In this document: positions 45,573 to 54,617 of the stretch, one piece after another
Numbering within the stretch: the first letter of the stretch is position 1
How the letters are laid out: each line of letters begins with the position of its first letter
Source of the DNA: Rossellomorea vietnamensis
GTDB lineage: Bacteria > Bacillota > Bacilli > Bacillales > Bacillaceae_B
Direction of reading: 5' to 3'
Length of the DNA stretch: 63,341 nt
Assembly: GCF_008180615.1 (NCBI RefSeq)
Contig: NZ_VTEH01000024.1
Coordinates: 1-63,341, forward strand
The notes under the pieces: model-generated
Database searches by the model: none
What the model was told of the DNA's origin: nothing
What the model saw: only the letters and a program-made list of their open reading frames with translations
Made by a program: the position numbers and the translations under genes

Positions 45573-46451
45573 TTATTGAAAATGAGGAAGAAGCTCATTA
45601 CTAAGATGTGCAAACTCTTGGATGCTGAGGGTCTCTCCCCTTCTCCCCGGGTCTATCCCCGCTCTCTCCAGGCTTGCAGTGATCTCATCCTTTTTCTGTT
45701 TTCCATCCGGAAGCTGGCTGGTAAGATTATTGAGAATCGTCTTGCGCCTTTGGGCAAAAGAAGATCTCGTCACTTTGAAGAAAAACTCTTCGTCATCCAC
45801 TTGGGCGGCAGGCTCGTCCCTTTTGGTCAGCCTGATCACAGCAGAGTCCACATTAGGCTGCGGCATGAATACGGTTTTAGGAACGATCATGACCGTCTCT
45901 GCTTGCGTATAGTACTGTATTGCGATGGACAGCGAGCCATACTCCTTCGTCCCTGGTTTCGCCGCTATCCTGTCTCCCACTTCCTTCTGAAGCATGACAC
46001 AGATTCCCTTGATTGGCAGACCTTCTGTCAAAAGCTTTAAAATGATCGGGGTCGTCACATAATATGGCAGGTTGGCAACGACCATGATCTCTTCATAGCC
46101 GCCCAGTTCCTTCTCAATCATAGACTGTACATCCGCTTTTAAAACATCTTCGTTCACGATGGTCACATTGTCATACGGAGACAATGTATCGGCCAGGATC
46201 GGCAGAAGCCTTTGATCAATTTCAAACGCCAGTACTTTTCCAGACGTTCTTGCCAGGTGCTCCGTCAGCGCCCCAATCCCAGGTCCAATTTCAATCACAG
46301 CCGTTTTTTTTGTAAGGCCGGCATAATCAGTAATATTTCTTAATATATTGGGGTCAATCAAGAAGTTCTGACCGAGGCTCTTTTTAAAAGAGAATCCGTA
46401 CTTTTTCATGATCTCCTTTGTTCTTATTGGGGTAGCAATATCTTTATGCAT
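45573..46451 (-). CDS. ksgA: 16S rRNA dimethyladenosine transferase
   Basis: KsgA dimethylates two adenosines in the 3' hairpin of 16S rRNA. From 46451 it has 292 residues, beginning MHKDIATPIRTKEIMKKYGF. The SAM motif is EIGPGIGALTEHLA and the catalytic NLPYYVTTPI is intact. AGGAGGAAACAC precedes this ATG, so the longer upstream frame is not used. It overlaps rnmV by 8 bp. Confidence 0.97.
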   Translation of the reverse strand: MHKDIATPIRTKEIMKKYGFSFKKSLGQNFLIDPNILRNITDYAGLTKKTAVIEIGPGIGALTEHLARTSGKVLAFEIDQRLLPILADTLSPYDNVTIVNEDVLKADVQSMIEKELGGYEEIMVVANLPYYVTTPIILKLLTEGLPIKGICVMLQKEVGDRIAAKPGTKEYGSLSIAIQYYTQAETVMIVPKTVFMPQPNVDSAVIRLTKRDEPAAQVDDEEFFFKVTRSSFAQRRKTILNNLTSQLPDGKQKKDEITASLERAGIDPGRRGETLSIQEFAHLSNELLPHFQ

Positions 46452-47004
46452 GTGTTTCCTCCTGTAATATGGTTTGAATCGCTTCTGCAAATTCCTCTTG
46501 CTTTATCTGGAACATTTTCAATCTTTTATGAAGCTGTTTACCATTCGTGTATCCAATCCGCAGCAATTCCCCAAGCCGCTCTCTTCTGTCTTTGGACCTG
46601 CTTCCGCCTATCAGGCCGGCATCAATCAGATCATCTACACTGATTTCTTCTTCAATTGATTCATTCATTAAGTGAGCTTCTTTGAGAGCCTCTTGAATAA
46701 CTTCAGGTGAGGCATGCTCCACTCCTATGCCTCTGCCTCTTTTCGGCAGCGCATCACTCTTGGTAATGAAAGCATGTTTGCAGCCCGGTACATGGTCATT
46801 CACTATTTTCCTTATACGTTCACCAGGATAATCAGGATCAGTAAAAATAATGACTCCTCTCTTTTCCTGTGCATGTTTGATTTTTAATAGGGTTTCCTCC
46901 GAAACAGCAGAGCCATTCGTTTCAATAGTGTCCGCCATGACAGCACGGCGTATGGCAGTGGTATCGTCCCTGCCTTCCACCACAATTATTTCTTTTATTT
47001 TCAT
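46444..47004 (-). CDS. rnmV: Ribonuclease M5 (5S rRNA maturation)
   Basis: RNase M5 trims precursor 5S rRNA in Gram-positive bacteria. The 186 residues from 47004 begin MKIKEIIVVEGRDDTTAIRR, the Toprim domain with the catalytic glutamate in VVEGRDD and the aspartates in IIFTDPDYPGERIR. GGAGGAAAT precedes the ATG. Confidence 0.97.
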   Translation of the reverse strand: MKIKEIIVVEGRDDTTAIRRAVMADTIETNGSAVSEETLLKIKHAQEKRGVIIFTDPDYPGERIRKIVNDHVPGCKHAFITKSDALPKRGRGIGVEHASPEVIQEALKEAHLMNESIEEEISVDDLIDAGLIGGSRSKDRRERLGELLRIGYTNGKQLHKRLKMFQIKQEEFAEAIQTILQEETHA

Positions 47005-47190
47005 ATTTCCTCCAAAATAATTGAAACATTTTTGTAATCTTATTCGTCTAATTAGTAACAACATCTTTCATGTAATGTTTATTATATCGTTTTCGGGCTG
47101 AAAGAGAAAAGAATGTTGGTGTTTTTGCTTTATGTCGGTGAGCTCATAATTAAAATTATCCACAAAGGTTAAGATTATAGGTTTCTAAAA

Positions 47191-47219
47191 AACAAAAAAA
47201 GCAGGAGAAATCCCCTGCC
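47191..47219 (-). terminator. Terminator after yabE
   Basis: A minus-strand hairpin, GCAGG with CCTGC (extendable), is followed by seven Ts. Confidence 0.88.
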
Positions 47220-47233
47220 TAGAAAAAATAATA

Positions 47234-48469
47234 TTAGTTCAAGATCTTGATTTTTACTTGTTTTCTTCCCCAGCGGTAAGCCTCGGATTTGGAAGGAAAG
47301 AACACATCAATCTTGTTTCCTTTAATTGCTCCGCCAGTATCAGCAGCTACTGCATATCCATAGCCGTCAACATACACTTTTGTTCCCAACGGAATGATTG
47401 AAGGGTCGACTGCAATAACTTTCACTCCGGGATTTGCTCTTAGATTAATTCCCGTCGCAGTAATACCCGAACACCCGTTACAGCTGCCTGTGTAGGCTGT
47501 GGAGCTCACATAGAACTCTTTGCCTCCGCTGCTAGGGGCTGAGGCTGAAGTTGTCTGAGCACTGGAAGAAGAACTGCCGCGGGAGACTTGGGCAACCAAT
47601 ACCTTAGTTCCGACGCTGACAATTTTATCCTGGCTTTCCTTGACAGTCTTTTCACTGACAAGCTTACGGGATACCTCTTTGCCATTTTCTTTCACAACTT
47701 CATACTTCTTTTCAATTAAACCCTGCTGTCCCGCTTGAACAACTTCTTCTTTGCCTTTTGTAAGGTCAGAATCCTGACGGGTAACTACAGCAAAATCTTT
47801 TGGTTCTTCCACTACATCGGTGACTTTTTCAACTCGAACGACATTTATGACATCATTTGCTTTAACAGCGGTGTCTAAATTGGGTTCCACCCGGTCTTCA
47901 TCCGTTAGTGTGATTCCTTGTTGCTTTAAAAAGTCAGCGACCGTAGTCGAAGTTGACCATGCAGCCTTTTCACTTCCCCCATCTACAAGCTTTACGGGGA
48001 ATGCAGGTGCAATCTCAACTTTTGTTTCTTCTGTTACCTCTTCATCAAGGCCTACATTGATCTTATCATGTTCGCCAATCTCAATCTTCTCATCAGACAA
48101 CAGTTCCTTGATCGTTCCCGCTGTCGTCCAGACCTTCTTGGTTTCACTTCCAACCTTGATTTCTACCTGTTTCGCCGGTTCCCAAACCACTTTCATGTTA
48201 TTCGTAACCTCGGTTGCTTCCGTTGGATACAAATAGTCTTCTGATTGCAAAGGAATCTTTAAATCTTGCAAAATATCTTGTATAGTATTTGCGTGTGTCC
48301 TGACTTCTTGTTCTTTGCCATTCAAAGTCAGTGCGACTGACTTCTTTGTCCCCTCGAACAAAAGGTAACCGAATACTGCCGTAAAGGCTATTATACTCAC
48401 GGTTAGAATGGCCCATTTCCTTTTTTTCATCGACTTGGAAAACAGGTTTTTCATGTTTTCATCACTCAT
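47234..48469 (-). CDS. yabE: Cell-wall protein YabE with G5 and 3D domains
   Basis: A 411-residue surface protein. A membrane segment/signal anchor lies at about 18-38, followed by three ubiquitin-like DUF348 repeats (about 45-210), a G5 domain (about 212-290), a Ser/Ala linker and a C-terminal 3D domain (about 318-411; AVDPSIIPLGTKVYV, AADTGGAIKGNKIDVF) with the conserved aspartates. It resembles resuscitation-promoting factors and probably acts on peptidoglycan. GGAGG precedes the ATG. Confidence 0.95.
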   Translation of the reverse strand: MSDENMKNLFSKSMKKRKWAILTVSIIAFTAVFGYLLFEGTKKSVALTLNGKEQEVRTHANTIQDILQDLKIPLQSEDYLYPTEATEVTNNMKVVWEPAKQVEIKVGSETKKVWTTAGTIKELLSDEKIEIGEHDKINVGLDEEVTEETKVEIAPAFPVKLVDGGSEKAAWSTSTTVADFLKQQGITLTDEDRVEPNLDTAVKANDVINVVRVEKVTDVVEEPKDFAVVTRQDSDLTKGKEEVVQAGQQGLIEKKYEVVKENGKEVSRKLVSEKTVKESQDKIVSVGTKVLVAQVSRGSSSSSAQTTSASAPSSGGKEFYVSSTAYTGSCNGCSGITATGINLRANPGVKVIAVDPSIIPLGTKVYVDGYGYAVAADTGGAIKGNKIDVFFPSKSEAYRWGRKQVKIKILN

Positions 48470-48495
48470 GAAAAACGCCTCCTTTTCTCGGAGTG

Positions 48496-48525
48496 ATTAT
48501 ATTAGACTAGCAGCACACTTGTCAA
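48496..48525 (-). promoter_or_regulatory. yabE promoter (sigma-A)
   Basis: On the minus strand TTGACA (48520-48525) and TATAAT (48496-48501) are both perfect hexamers, 18 bp apart, about 27 bp before the start codon. Confidence 0.88.
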
Positions 48526-48711
48526 GCCTAACCCCCTTAGTTTATGAGTCTAGCAATTTTGGGAACGTATCGCCATTATGCTGAAACTTATAGAAAAAAG
48601 GAAGGATAACTTCTCGACACGGTTATCCTATGAGAGAGATGAGAAATGTAGAACTTTAGTTTTTTCATGGTAAGCAGGACAAGCTTTCCTAAACCTCGAC
48701 AAAATCAGTTA

Positions 48712-49479
48712 TCAATTTATGCCGAATAGTTTTTTTGCATTTCGGGTCGTAGTTTCGGCAACTTCTTCAAAAGAGACACCTTTAAGTTCAGCAATCTGCT
48801 CGGCAACCAGTTTAACATAAGAGGGTTCATTCCGTTTGCCCCTGTATGGATGGGGAGCAAGATACGGGCAGTCCGTCTCAATCAGCAGCTTTTCAAGTGG
48901 AACCTCTTCCGCTACTTCCTTTGGCTTCTTTGCATTTTTGAATGTCACAGGACCGCCAAGGGAAATTAGAAAATTCATCTCGAGGCATTCATGAGCCGTT
49001 TCAGAGCTTCCGCTGAAGCAATGCATGATGCCGCCAACCTCTTTAGCTTCTTCTTCTTTCAATATGTCCACAATATCCTGGGTGGCTTCTCGATTATGTA
49101 TGACGATCGGCAGCTTTACTTTCTTGGCAAGCCTGATCTGTTTGCGGAATACTTCCTGCTGTATTTCTTTTGGCGACTTATCCCAATGATAATCCAGCCC
49201 TGTTTCACCAATCGCCACCACTTTCTGATGCGTTGACAATTCTTCAATCCACTGCAAATCTTCATCGGTCATATCAATGGCATCAACTGGGTGCCATCCT
49301 ATGGCGGCGTAAAGAAAGTCATAGTGTTCAACAAGCTCCATCGCCTTATTGATCGTCGGCCTGTCAAATCCGACAACCACCATAGTTTCTACTCCCTCAT
49401 TTTGAGCCCTCTCAATGACTTGCTCTAAATCTTCGCTGAATTGATCAGCATTCAAATGGACATGGGTATCAAACAACAT
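48712..49479 (-). CDS. tatD: TatD-family deoxyribonuclease
   Basis: A metal-dependent hydrolase of the TatD/YabD family, 255 residues. Metal ligands are visible in MLFDTHVHLN, AIGETGLDYHW, the histidines of PIVIHNREA and GIMHCFSGS, and LLIETDCPYLAP. The substrate in vivo is uncertain; DNase activity is known for relatives. It lies between metG and yabE, as in B. subtilis. Confidence 0.95.
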   Translation of the reverse strand: MLFDTHVHLNADQFSEDLEQVIERAQNEGVETMVVVGFDRPTINKAMELVEHYDFLYAAIGWHPVDAIDMTDEDLQWIEELSTHQKVVAIGETGLDYHWDKSPKEIQQEVFRKQIRLAKKVKLPIVIHNREATQDIVDILKEEEAKEVGGIMHCFSGSSETAHECLEMNFLISLGGPVTFKNAKKPKEVAEEVPLEKLLIETDCPYLAPHPYRGKRNEPSYVKLVAEQIAELKGVSFEEVAETTTRNAKKLFGIN

Positions 49480-49750
49480 ATTAAGACTCCTTTTAATAGT
49501 ATTATTTTATAATATTCTTCTGTGACAAGCTTCTCACTTATGTAACTTTTTATTAACAATTGAAATACTCTCCAATATTTCCAGATAAAAATAGGTAAAT
49601 ATTCACACAAATTTATTGTTACCCTCTCCACTCGACATTAAACATTTTTTGGAAGGGTTGTCTTCTTGCGGTTTAAAACACAGATTTCCTTCTTGCAGCA
49701 GGAGATTAGTTACCTGCAATTATAAAATCTTTTTGTTGTTTATGAATAAT

Positions 49751-49784
49751 AAAGAGAGTGTTCCACGTGAAACACTCTCTTTTA
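49751..49784 (-). terminator. metG terminator built around a parS site
   Basis: On the minus strand AGAGAGTGTT and AACACTCTCT pair perfectly around TCACGTGG, followed by TTATT. It begins about 6 bp after the metG stop. The core of the hairpin is the 16-bp ParB/Spo0J site described at 49759-49774. Confidence 0.88.
49759..49774. promoter_or_regulatory. parS centromere site (Spo0J/ParB binding)
   Basis: The 16 bp TGTTCCACGTGAAACA match the B. subtilis parS consensus exactly. parS sites cluster around oriC and load the Spo0J/ParB clamp and SMC. From memory B. subtilis also has a parS site at metS; here it lies just after the gene. Confidence 0.93.
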
Positions 49785-49789
49785 ATAGG

Positions 49790-51757
49790 TTACTTCACTT
49801 TAGCTCCATTTGCCAAAGATTGATCTACATTTGCTAAGGCAAGCACACCGTCTTTTTCCCCTGCGAGGATCATTCCTTGTGATAATTCACCACGCAGCTT
49901 GACTGGCTTGAGATTAGTCACACAAATGACTTTCTTTCCGACCAGCTCTTCCGGCGAATAGAACTTGGCAATCCCTGAAACTACCTGGCGTTTTTCATAA
50001 CCGAGATCCAATTGAATCTTCAAGAGTTTATCGGCTTTCTTCACCGGCTCAGCATGTGTTACGGTTGCTACCCTTAAGTCAACTTTCATGAAATCATCAA
50101 TCGTGATTTCTTCTGATTCCGGAACCTCTTCTTCTTTTGCTTTTTCTTCTTCTTGGGGCTGAGGAGCTGTGCCTCTCATTTTTTCTTGAATATATTCAAC
50201 CTCTTCAGCAATATCCAGACGCGGGAAGATTGGCTCTCCCTTCTTCACTACGCTGGTGCCGGCAGGAATCATACCGAACTCTTCAAGGCTTTCCCATGTT
50301 GTCAGCTCTTCTTGCACTGTGTTCAATTGTTCAAAGATTTTCTTAGGAGTTCTTGTCAGGAACGGCTGCAGCATAACTGCTGCGCGGCGAAGAGTTTCTG
50401 CCAGGTGAACCATTACGTTGCCTAGATCTTCTTTCTTCTCTTCTTCCTTTGCAAGTACCCAAGGCTGAGTTTCATCAATATACTTATTCGTACGGCTGAT
50501 CAGCTGCCAGAGGCTTGATAAGGCTACAGAGAATTCCATATTTTCCATTGCTTCTTCGTACTGCCTCACCGTCTCGTTATTCACTTCAAGCAGCTCTTTA
50601 TCGAATGGTCCTTGAGATCCTTTGTATTCCGGGATTTCTCCATCGAAATACTTGTTGATCATAGCTACTGTACGATTCAACAGGTTTCCAAGATCATTCG
50701 CCAAGTCGAAGTTAATTCTTTCGACAAATCCCTCAGGTGTAAAGACGCCGTCAGAACCAAATGGAACTTCTCGCAGCAGGTAATAACGCAGGGAATCCAA
50801 TCCGTAACGGTCAATCAGTGTGACAGGATCTACGACATTGCCCTTCGATTTCGACATTTTGCCGTCTTTCATCAACAGCCAGCCGTGAGCGAAGACTTTT
50901 TTAGGAAGCGGAAGGTCCAAAGCCATCAGCATGATCGGCCAGTAAATAGTATGAAAGCGGACGATTTCCTTTCCGACTAAATGCACATCTGCCGGCCAGT
51001 ATTTAAGATACTTTGTATCTTCTTCCGTTCCATATCCCAGAGCGGTAATATAGTTGGAAAGCGCATCGATCCATACATAAATGACGTGCTTGGGATCTCC
51101 AGGGACCTTGACTCCCCAATCAAAAGTCGTTCTTGAAACTGCCAGATCTTCTAATCCGGGCTTAATGAAGTTATTGATCATTTCATTCTTACGAGATTCA
51201 GGCTGGATAAACTCAGGATTTTCATTGTAGTACTGGATAAGCCGGTCAGCATATTTACTCATCTTGAAGAAATAGGATTCTTCTTTTACTTTTTCGACAG
51301 GACGGCCGCAGTCAGGACAATTTCCATTTTCCAGCTGGCGTTCGGTAAAGAAAGACTCGCAAGGTGTACAATACCATCCTTCATATTGATCAAGGTATAT
51401 ATCACCCTGTTCAAGCAGCCGGCTGAAAATCTTTTCGACAATGTCTTTATGGCGCTTTTCAGTCGTGCGGATAAAATCATCATAAGATATATCCAGCTTA
51501 CTCCATAGGTCTTGGATTCCGGAAACGATACCGTCCACATATTGCTGAGGTGTAATGCCATTTTCTTCTGCTTTTCTTTGTATCTTTTGGCCATGTTCAT
51601 CTGTTCCCGTCAGATACATGACGTCAAAACCGCGCATTCTTTTATAACGGGCCATAGCATCCCCTGCTACAGTTGTATAGGCATGTCCGATATGTAAGTT
51701 CCCGCTGGGATAATAAATTGGCGTCGTCAGATAGAAGGTTTTAAGCTTTTCCTTCAT
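49790..51757 (-). CDS. metG: Methionyl-tRNA synthetase
   Basis: A class I synthetase of 655 residues from 51757 (MKEKLKTFYLTTPIYYPSG). The HIGH motif is HIGHAYTT, and KMSKS lies in DGKMSKSKGNVVD. A zinc knuckle is formed by CTPC and CPDC (about 126-147). The C-terminal EMAP/tRBD domain (about 550-655) includes VVSGIAKFYSPEEL. GGGGAGGAATATT precedes the ATG. In B. subtilis the gene is called metS. Confidence 0.98.
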   Translation of the reverse strand: MKEKLKTFYLTTPIYYPSGNLHIGHAYTTVAGDAMARYKRMRGFDVMYLTGTDEHGQKIQRKAEENGITPQQYVDGIVSGIQDLWSKLDISYDDFIRTTEKRHKDIVEKIFSRLLEQGDIYLDQYEGWYCTPCESFFTERQLENGNCPDCGRPVEKVKEESYFFKMSKYADRLIQYYNENPEFIQPESRKNEMINNFIKPGLEDLAVSRTTFDWGVKVPGDPKHVIYVWIDALSNYITALGYGTEEDTKYLKYWPADVHLVGKEIVRFHTIYWPIMLMALDLPLPKKVFAHGWLLMKDGKMSKSKGNVVDPVTLIDRYGLDSLRYYLLREVPFGSDGVFTPEGFVERINFDLANDLGNLLNRTVAMINKYFDGEIPEYKGSQGPFDKELLEVNNETVRQYEEAMENMEFSVALSSLWQLISRTNKYIDETQPWVLAKEEEKKEDLGNVMVHLAETLRRAAVMLQPFLTRTPKKIFEQLNTVQEELTTWESLEEFGMIPAGTSVVKKGEPIFPRLDIAEEVEYIQEKMRGTAPQPQEEEKAKEEEVPESEEITIDDFMKVDLRVATVTHAEPVKKADKLLKIQLDLGYEKRQVVSGIAKFYSPEELVGKKVICVTNLKPVKLRGELSQGMILAGEKDGVLALANVDQSLANGAKVK

Positions 51758-51888
51758 ATAATATTCCTCCCCTATATCTATCATTTTCATTTGTATTTAA
51801 TTTAAGTTATAGCCTTATTTAAGCCGTATAAAAAAACCTGTTAATAATACTGCTGTAATAACTACATCATAACCTCTTGCATCCTCAA

Positions 51889-51917
51889 AATATACCTAAA
51901 ATAACCCGATTCTGCAA
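51889..51917 (-). promoter_or_regulatory. metG promoter (sigma-A)
   Basis: On the minus strand TTGCAG (51912-51917) and TATATT (51889-51894) are 17 bp apart, about 130 bp before metG. Spo0A-box-like cores begin about 25 bp upstream of the -35. Confidence 0.6.
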
Positions 51918-51943
51918 CTAACTGAAGGCAGAGCAGCATCTAG

Positions 51944-52013
51944 TTCGACATGAAATTAACCTTATTGTCGAAAATTGTCGATTTACACCTATGTGTTAAC
52001 CGATAATTCGACA
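51944..52013. promoter_or_regulatory. Cluster of Spo0A-box-like sites upstream of metG and abrB
   Basis: TGTCGAA cores occur at 51944-51950 (minus strand), 51966-51972 (plus) and 52007-52013 (minus). A near-match, TGTCGAT, is at 51976-51982. They lie in the 490-bp divergent region, in addition to the boxes directly in the abrB leader. Confidence 0.55.
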
Positions 52014-52143
52014 TCAGTTTACATAAGTTAGTTTTCTGATAATAATAATAAATTGGAAATTCTTTTTCCGCCAATGCTTTTCAAACCTTATTGCACCAAC
52101 ATTAGTTCGAAAAGTGAAATATAAAAATTTACATTTTTTATTA

Positions 52144-52172
52144 TTGACGGATTTTGGAATCGCTGTTATTAT
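52144..52172 (+). promoter_or_regulatory. abrB promoter (sigma-A)
   Basis: TTGACG (52144-52149) and TATTAT (52167-52172) at 17-bp spacing lie about 75 bp upstream of the abrB start. Confidence 0.85.
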
Positions 52173-52191
52173 AGATTCATAATCAAAAATA

Positions 52192-52208
52192 TGTCGAAAA
52201 ATGACGAA
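52192..52208 (+). promoter_or_regulatory. Spo0A boxes in the abrB leader
   Basis: TGTCGAA (52192-52198) and TGACGAA (52202-52208), 10 bp apart, lie just downstream of the expected start of transcription. B. subtilis abrB has the same pair in the same place, used by Spo0A~P to repress abrB. Confidence 0.88.
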
Positions 52209-52245
52209 TTCAAATAGACCATATTTTCGAGAGGGGATAATAATA

Positions 52246-52533
52246 ATGAAATCAACTGGTATAGTACGTAAAGTCGATGAACTGGGACGTGTGGTAATTC
52301 CGATTGAATTACGCCGTACCTTGGGTATTGCTGAAAAGGACTCTTTAGAAATATACGTGGATGATGAGAGAATCATCTTAAAGAAATATAAACCAAGCAT
52401 GACTTGTCATGTAACAGGTGAAGTATCTGATGATAACATCAAACTGGCAGATGGAAAATTGATCCTGAGCCGCGAAGGTGCAGAAAAAATCATTAAAGAA
52501 ATCCAAAGCTCTTTCCAGCTTGAAGAGAAATAA
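52246..52533 (+). CDS. abrB: Transition-state regulator AbrB
   Basis: A DNA-binding repressor of post-exponential genes. The 95 residues from 52246 begin MKSTGIVRKVDELGRVVIPI, the swapped-hairpin N-terminal domain (to about 53). The C-terminal multimerisation domain follows, with a conserved cysteine in MTCHVTGEV. GAGAGGGGATAA precedes the ATG; the longer in-frame start overlaps the Spo0A boxes and is unlikely. It is transcribed opposite to its neighbours, as in B. subtilis. Confidence 0.98.
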   Translation: MKSTGIVRKVDELGRVVIPIELRRTLGIAEKDSLEIYVDDERIILKKYKPSMTCHVTGEVSDDNIKLADGKLILSREGAEKIIKEIQSSFQLEEK

Positions 52534-52545
52534 ATCAATAAAAAA

Positions 52546-52597
52546 GTACCCTGCAGAATGGCTTCTCATTAGAGAGGCCTTCTCAGGGTATTTTCTT
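52546..52597 (+). terminator. Terminator after abrB
   Basis: A plus-strand hairpin, TACCCTG with CAGGGTA, has an inner GGCTTCTC/GAGAGGCC pairing and is followed by TTTTCTT. Confidence 0.85.
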
Positions 52598-52750
52598 ATT
52601 TTCAGTTCTTATTACAGAAATGATTAAATCTCTGGCACTATCAAGGCCGATAGGTTCAACACACAGAGAGTCTGCTTGCCCATTTGCCCTTTAAACTCTT
52701 TGAACACTGCCTTTTCACCTTCAGTATTGTTCTAATGAAAATATGACTGG

Positions 52751-53596
52751 CTAGTTGAGCCCTGTCTTTTGCAAAGCCTGCTTTAAAGTATTAAATGTAT
52801 TGATTTGCTTAAAATTAATGCCAAGCTGGACGGAAGTCATGGCTACTTCCGGCCTTATGCCCGAAAGAGATGTCTTAATGCCCAGCAGGGAGAGAGCCTG
52901 AATGATGGAGTAAATCTGCTGAGCCACCATGGTATCCACAATAGGGACGCCGGATAAGTCGATGCATAGCTGATCCACTCGCTTTTCCATACATTTCATT
53001 GGAACAATCTCCATGATTCTTCTTGCTCTTTCGGTATCAATATCACCGATTAAAGGAAGGACCGCTATCGTATCTCCAACAGGTATGATCGGGGCGCCAA
53101 GTTCTGCAATTAAGTCATGCTGAGCTTTCATTCTCTCTCTTGTAAGATTGTAGTACATTTCTGAGAATTCCTGGATCAGCTGGTCAAATGCAGAGTGAAT
53201 GGAATGATTCCACTTCATTATCTCTTCCTTCGTAATGAAATCCCCTTTTTCCATTACATAAGCATTCAAGAAATTCATAATAATACTCCGGAATCCATGG
53301 ACAGCTTCCAGCACTTCATAAATCGGGGTTCCAAGGTCGGCCCGGCTCTTAGCCACCATAATTGCCCACTGTTCAAGGTTTTGTTGATATTCTTCTTTAT
53401 CATCTAATAACGAACTCGCAATGGTCTTGGTCGTTAGAACGTTCTGCTCCCTGAGCAGCTTTTCATACTTTTCATCTGCATCTGCAGAATAGATGGAATC
53501 AGATTTCTTCGTTCTCAATTTTAGCCACTGATCAGCCAAGGTCTTCTGGTTTTCGATTATTGCTCTATACAGTTCTTCCGTAACATGTTGTGTCAT
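52751..53596 (-). CDS. RsbR-family STAS co-antagonist (stressosome-like)
   Basis: A 281-residue protein: a non-heme globin-like/RsbR N-terminal helical domain (to about 150) and a C-terminal STAS domain (about 165-275). DLSGVPIVDTMVAQQIY holds a Ser where RsbRA has the phosphorylated Thr171. The second site, in GIRPEVAMTSVQLG, keeps a Thr. Such proteins build stressosomes that control RsbT and sigma-B. The start at 53596 (MTQHVTEEL) has AAAGGGAG. It stands alone between abrB and rsmI, unlike B. subtilis. Confidence 0.88.
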   Translation of the reverse strand: MTQHVTEELYRAIIENQKTLADQWLKLRTKKSDSIYSADADEKYEKLLREQNVLTTKTIASSLLDDKEEYQQNLEQWAIMVAKSRADLGTPIYEVLEAVHGFRSIIMNFLNAYVMEKGDFITKEEIMKWNHSIHSAFDQLIQEFSEMYYNLTRERMKAQHDLIAELGAPIIPVGDTIAVLPLIGDIDTERARRIMEIVPMKCMEKRVDQLCIDLSGVPIVDTMVAQQIYSIIQALSLLGIKTSLSGIRPEVAMTSVQLGINFKQINTFNTLKQALQKTGLN

Positions 53597-53704
53597 GCGG
53601 TAACTCCCTTTTGGAAAATCATTTCCACTAAGTTTAACAAACTGGTTCACAATTGAACTCTGAAGGCCGCCTATCAAGAGATCATTTTATAGCTTAAATA
53701 GAAA

Positions 53705-54580
53705 TCACTCTACATGAAATGCCTGGTAGACATCACGTTTAGGAACCTCCCTGTCCTTTGAAACCATTTTAATCGCCTCTTTTGACGAGACTTCTTTTTC
53801 TTCTATATAATGCTGCACATGCTCTGATAACGTAAGGCTGCTCCACCACTTTCCTTCCTCAATAGGTTCATGAGTGTCGGTACTGCCTTCAACAACAAGG
53901 CAGAATTCCCCGCGGACCTCTCCTTCACTGCTCCATTCCAGCACTTCCTCTAGAGAACCGCGTATGAATTCTTCAAATTTCTTCGTCAGCTCCCTTGATA
54001 TAACGATTTGACGGTTACCAAGGATTTCTTTCATTTCCTTGAGAGTTTCTTTCAACCTATGAGGGGATTCATAAAAAATCAATGTGCTGTTCTGCCTTGA
54101 AAGGATTTCAAGTTCCTTTCGCTTCTCTTTCTTGCCTCGTGATAAAAAGCCATAAAAATAAAATGGCTGAGGGTCAATTCCAGACGCGATTAAGGCGGTT
54201 AAAGCAGCATTTGCTCCCGGCAGGGGTATGACAGCGATACCTCTATCGACCGCTTCCCTGACGATTTCATAACCCGGATCAGATATGCAGGGCATCCCCG
54301 CATCACTGACGAGAGCTACCGTTTCACCTCTCTCAATTCTTTCGAGGAGTTTTTCCCCGCTGCTCTCTTTATTATGCTCGTGGTAGCTGACAACAAAGGT
54401 ATCTATTTCAAAGTAATTACATAATTTCTTCGTATTCCTTGTATCCTCTGCAGCAATAACATCACTTTCCTTTAGTATCCTGACGGCTCTGAAAGACATA
54501 TCTTCAAGATTGCCAATCGGAGTCGGTACAAGGTAGAGGCTGCCTGTCTCTGTTTCCTGAAAGCTCTTCTGTGTCTTCAC
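53705..54580 (-). CDS. rsmI: 16S rRNA 2'-O-ribose cytidine-1402 methyltransferase
   Basis: RsmI methylates C1402 of 16S rRNA. From the GTG at 54580 it has 291 residues and aligns with B. subtilis YabC (KTQKSFQETETGSLYLVPTP after the start codon). CAGGTGA lies 5 bp upstream. The signatures GNLEDMSFRAVRIL, AAEDTRNTKKL, LVSDAGMPCISDPG and IPLPGANAALTALIASG are present. The upstream frame overlaps trmN6 and is not used. yazA, which lies here in B. subtilis, is absent. Confidence 0.96.
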   Translation of the reverse strand: MKTQKSFQETETGSLYLVPTPIGNLEDMSFRAVRILKESDVIAAEDTRNTKKLCNYFEIDTFVVSYHEHNKESSGEKLLERIERGETVALVSDAGMPCISDPGYEIVREAVDRGIAVIPLPGANAALTALIASGIDPQPFYFYGFLSRGKKEKRKELEILSRQNSTLIFYESPHRLKETLKEMKEILGNRQIVISRELTKKFEEFIRGSLEEVLEWSSEGEVRGEFCLVVEGSTDTHEPIEEGKWWSSLTLSEHVQHYIEEKEVSSKEAIKMVSKDREVPKRDVYQAFHVE

Positions 54581-54617
54581 TCTCTTCACCTGCTCTTCTT
54601 TTTGTGAAACTAACCGG

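Noticed and set aside
51758..51960. T-box leader for metG
   Set aside because: No T-box core motif or matching terminator pair was seen; only a promoter and Spo0A-like cores are present.
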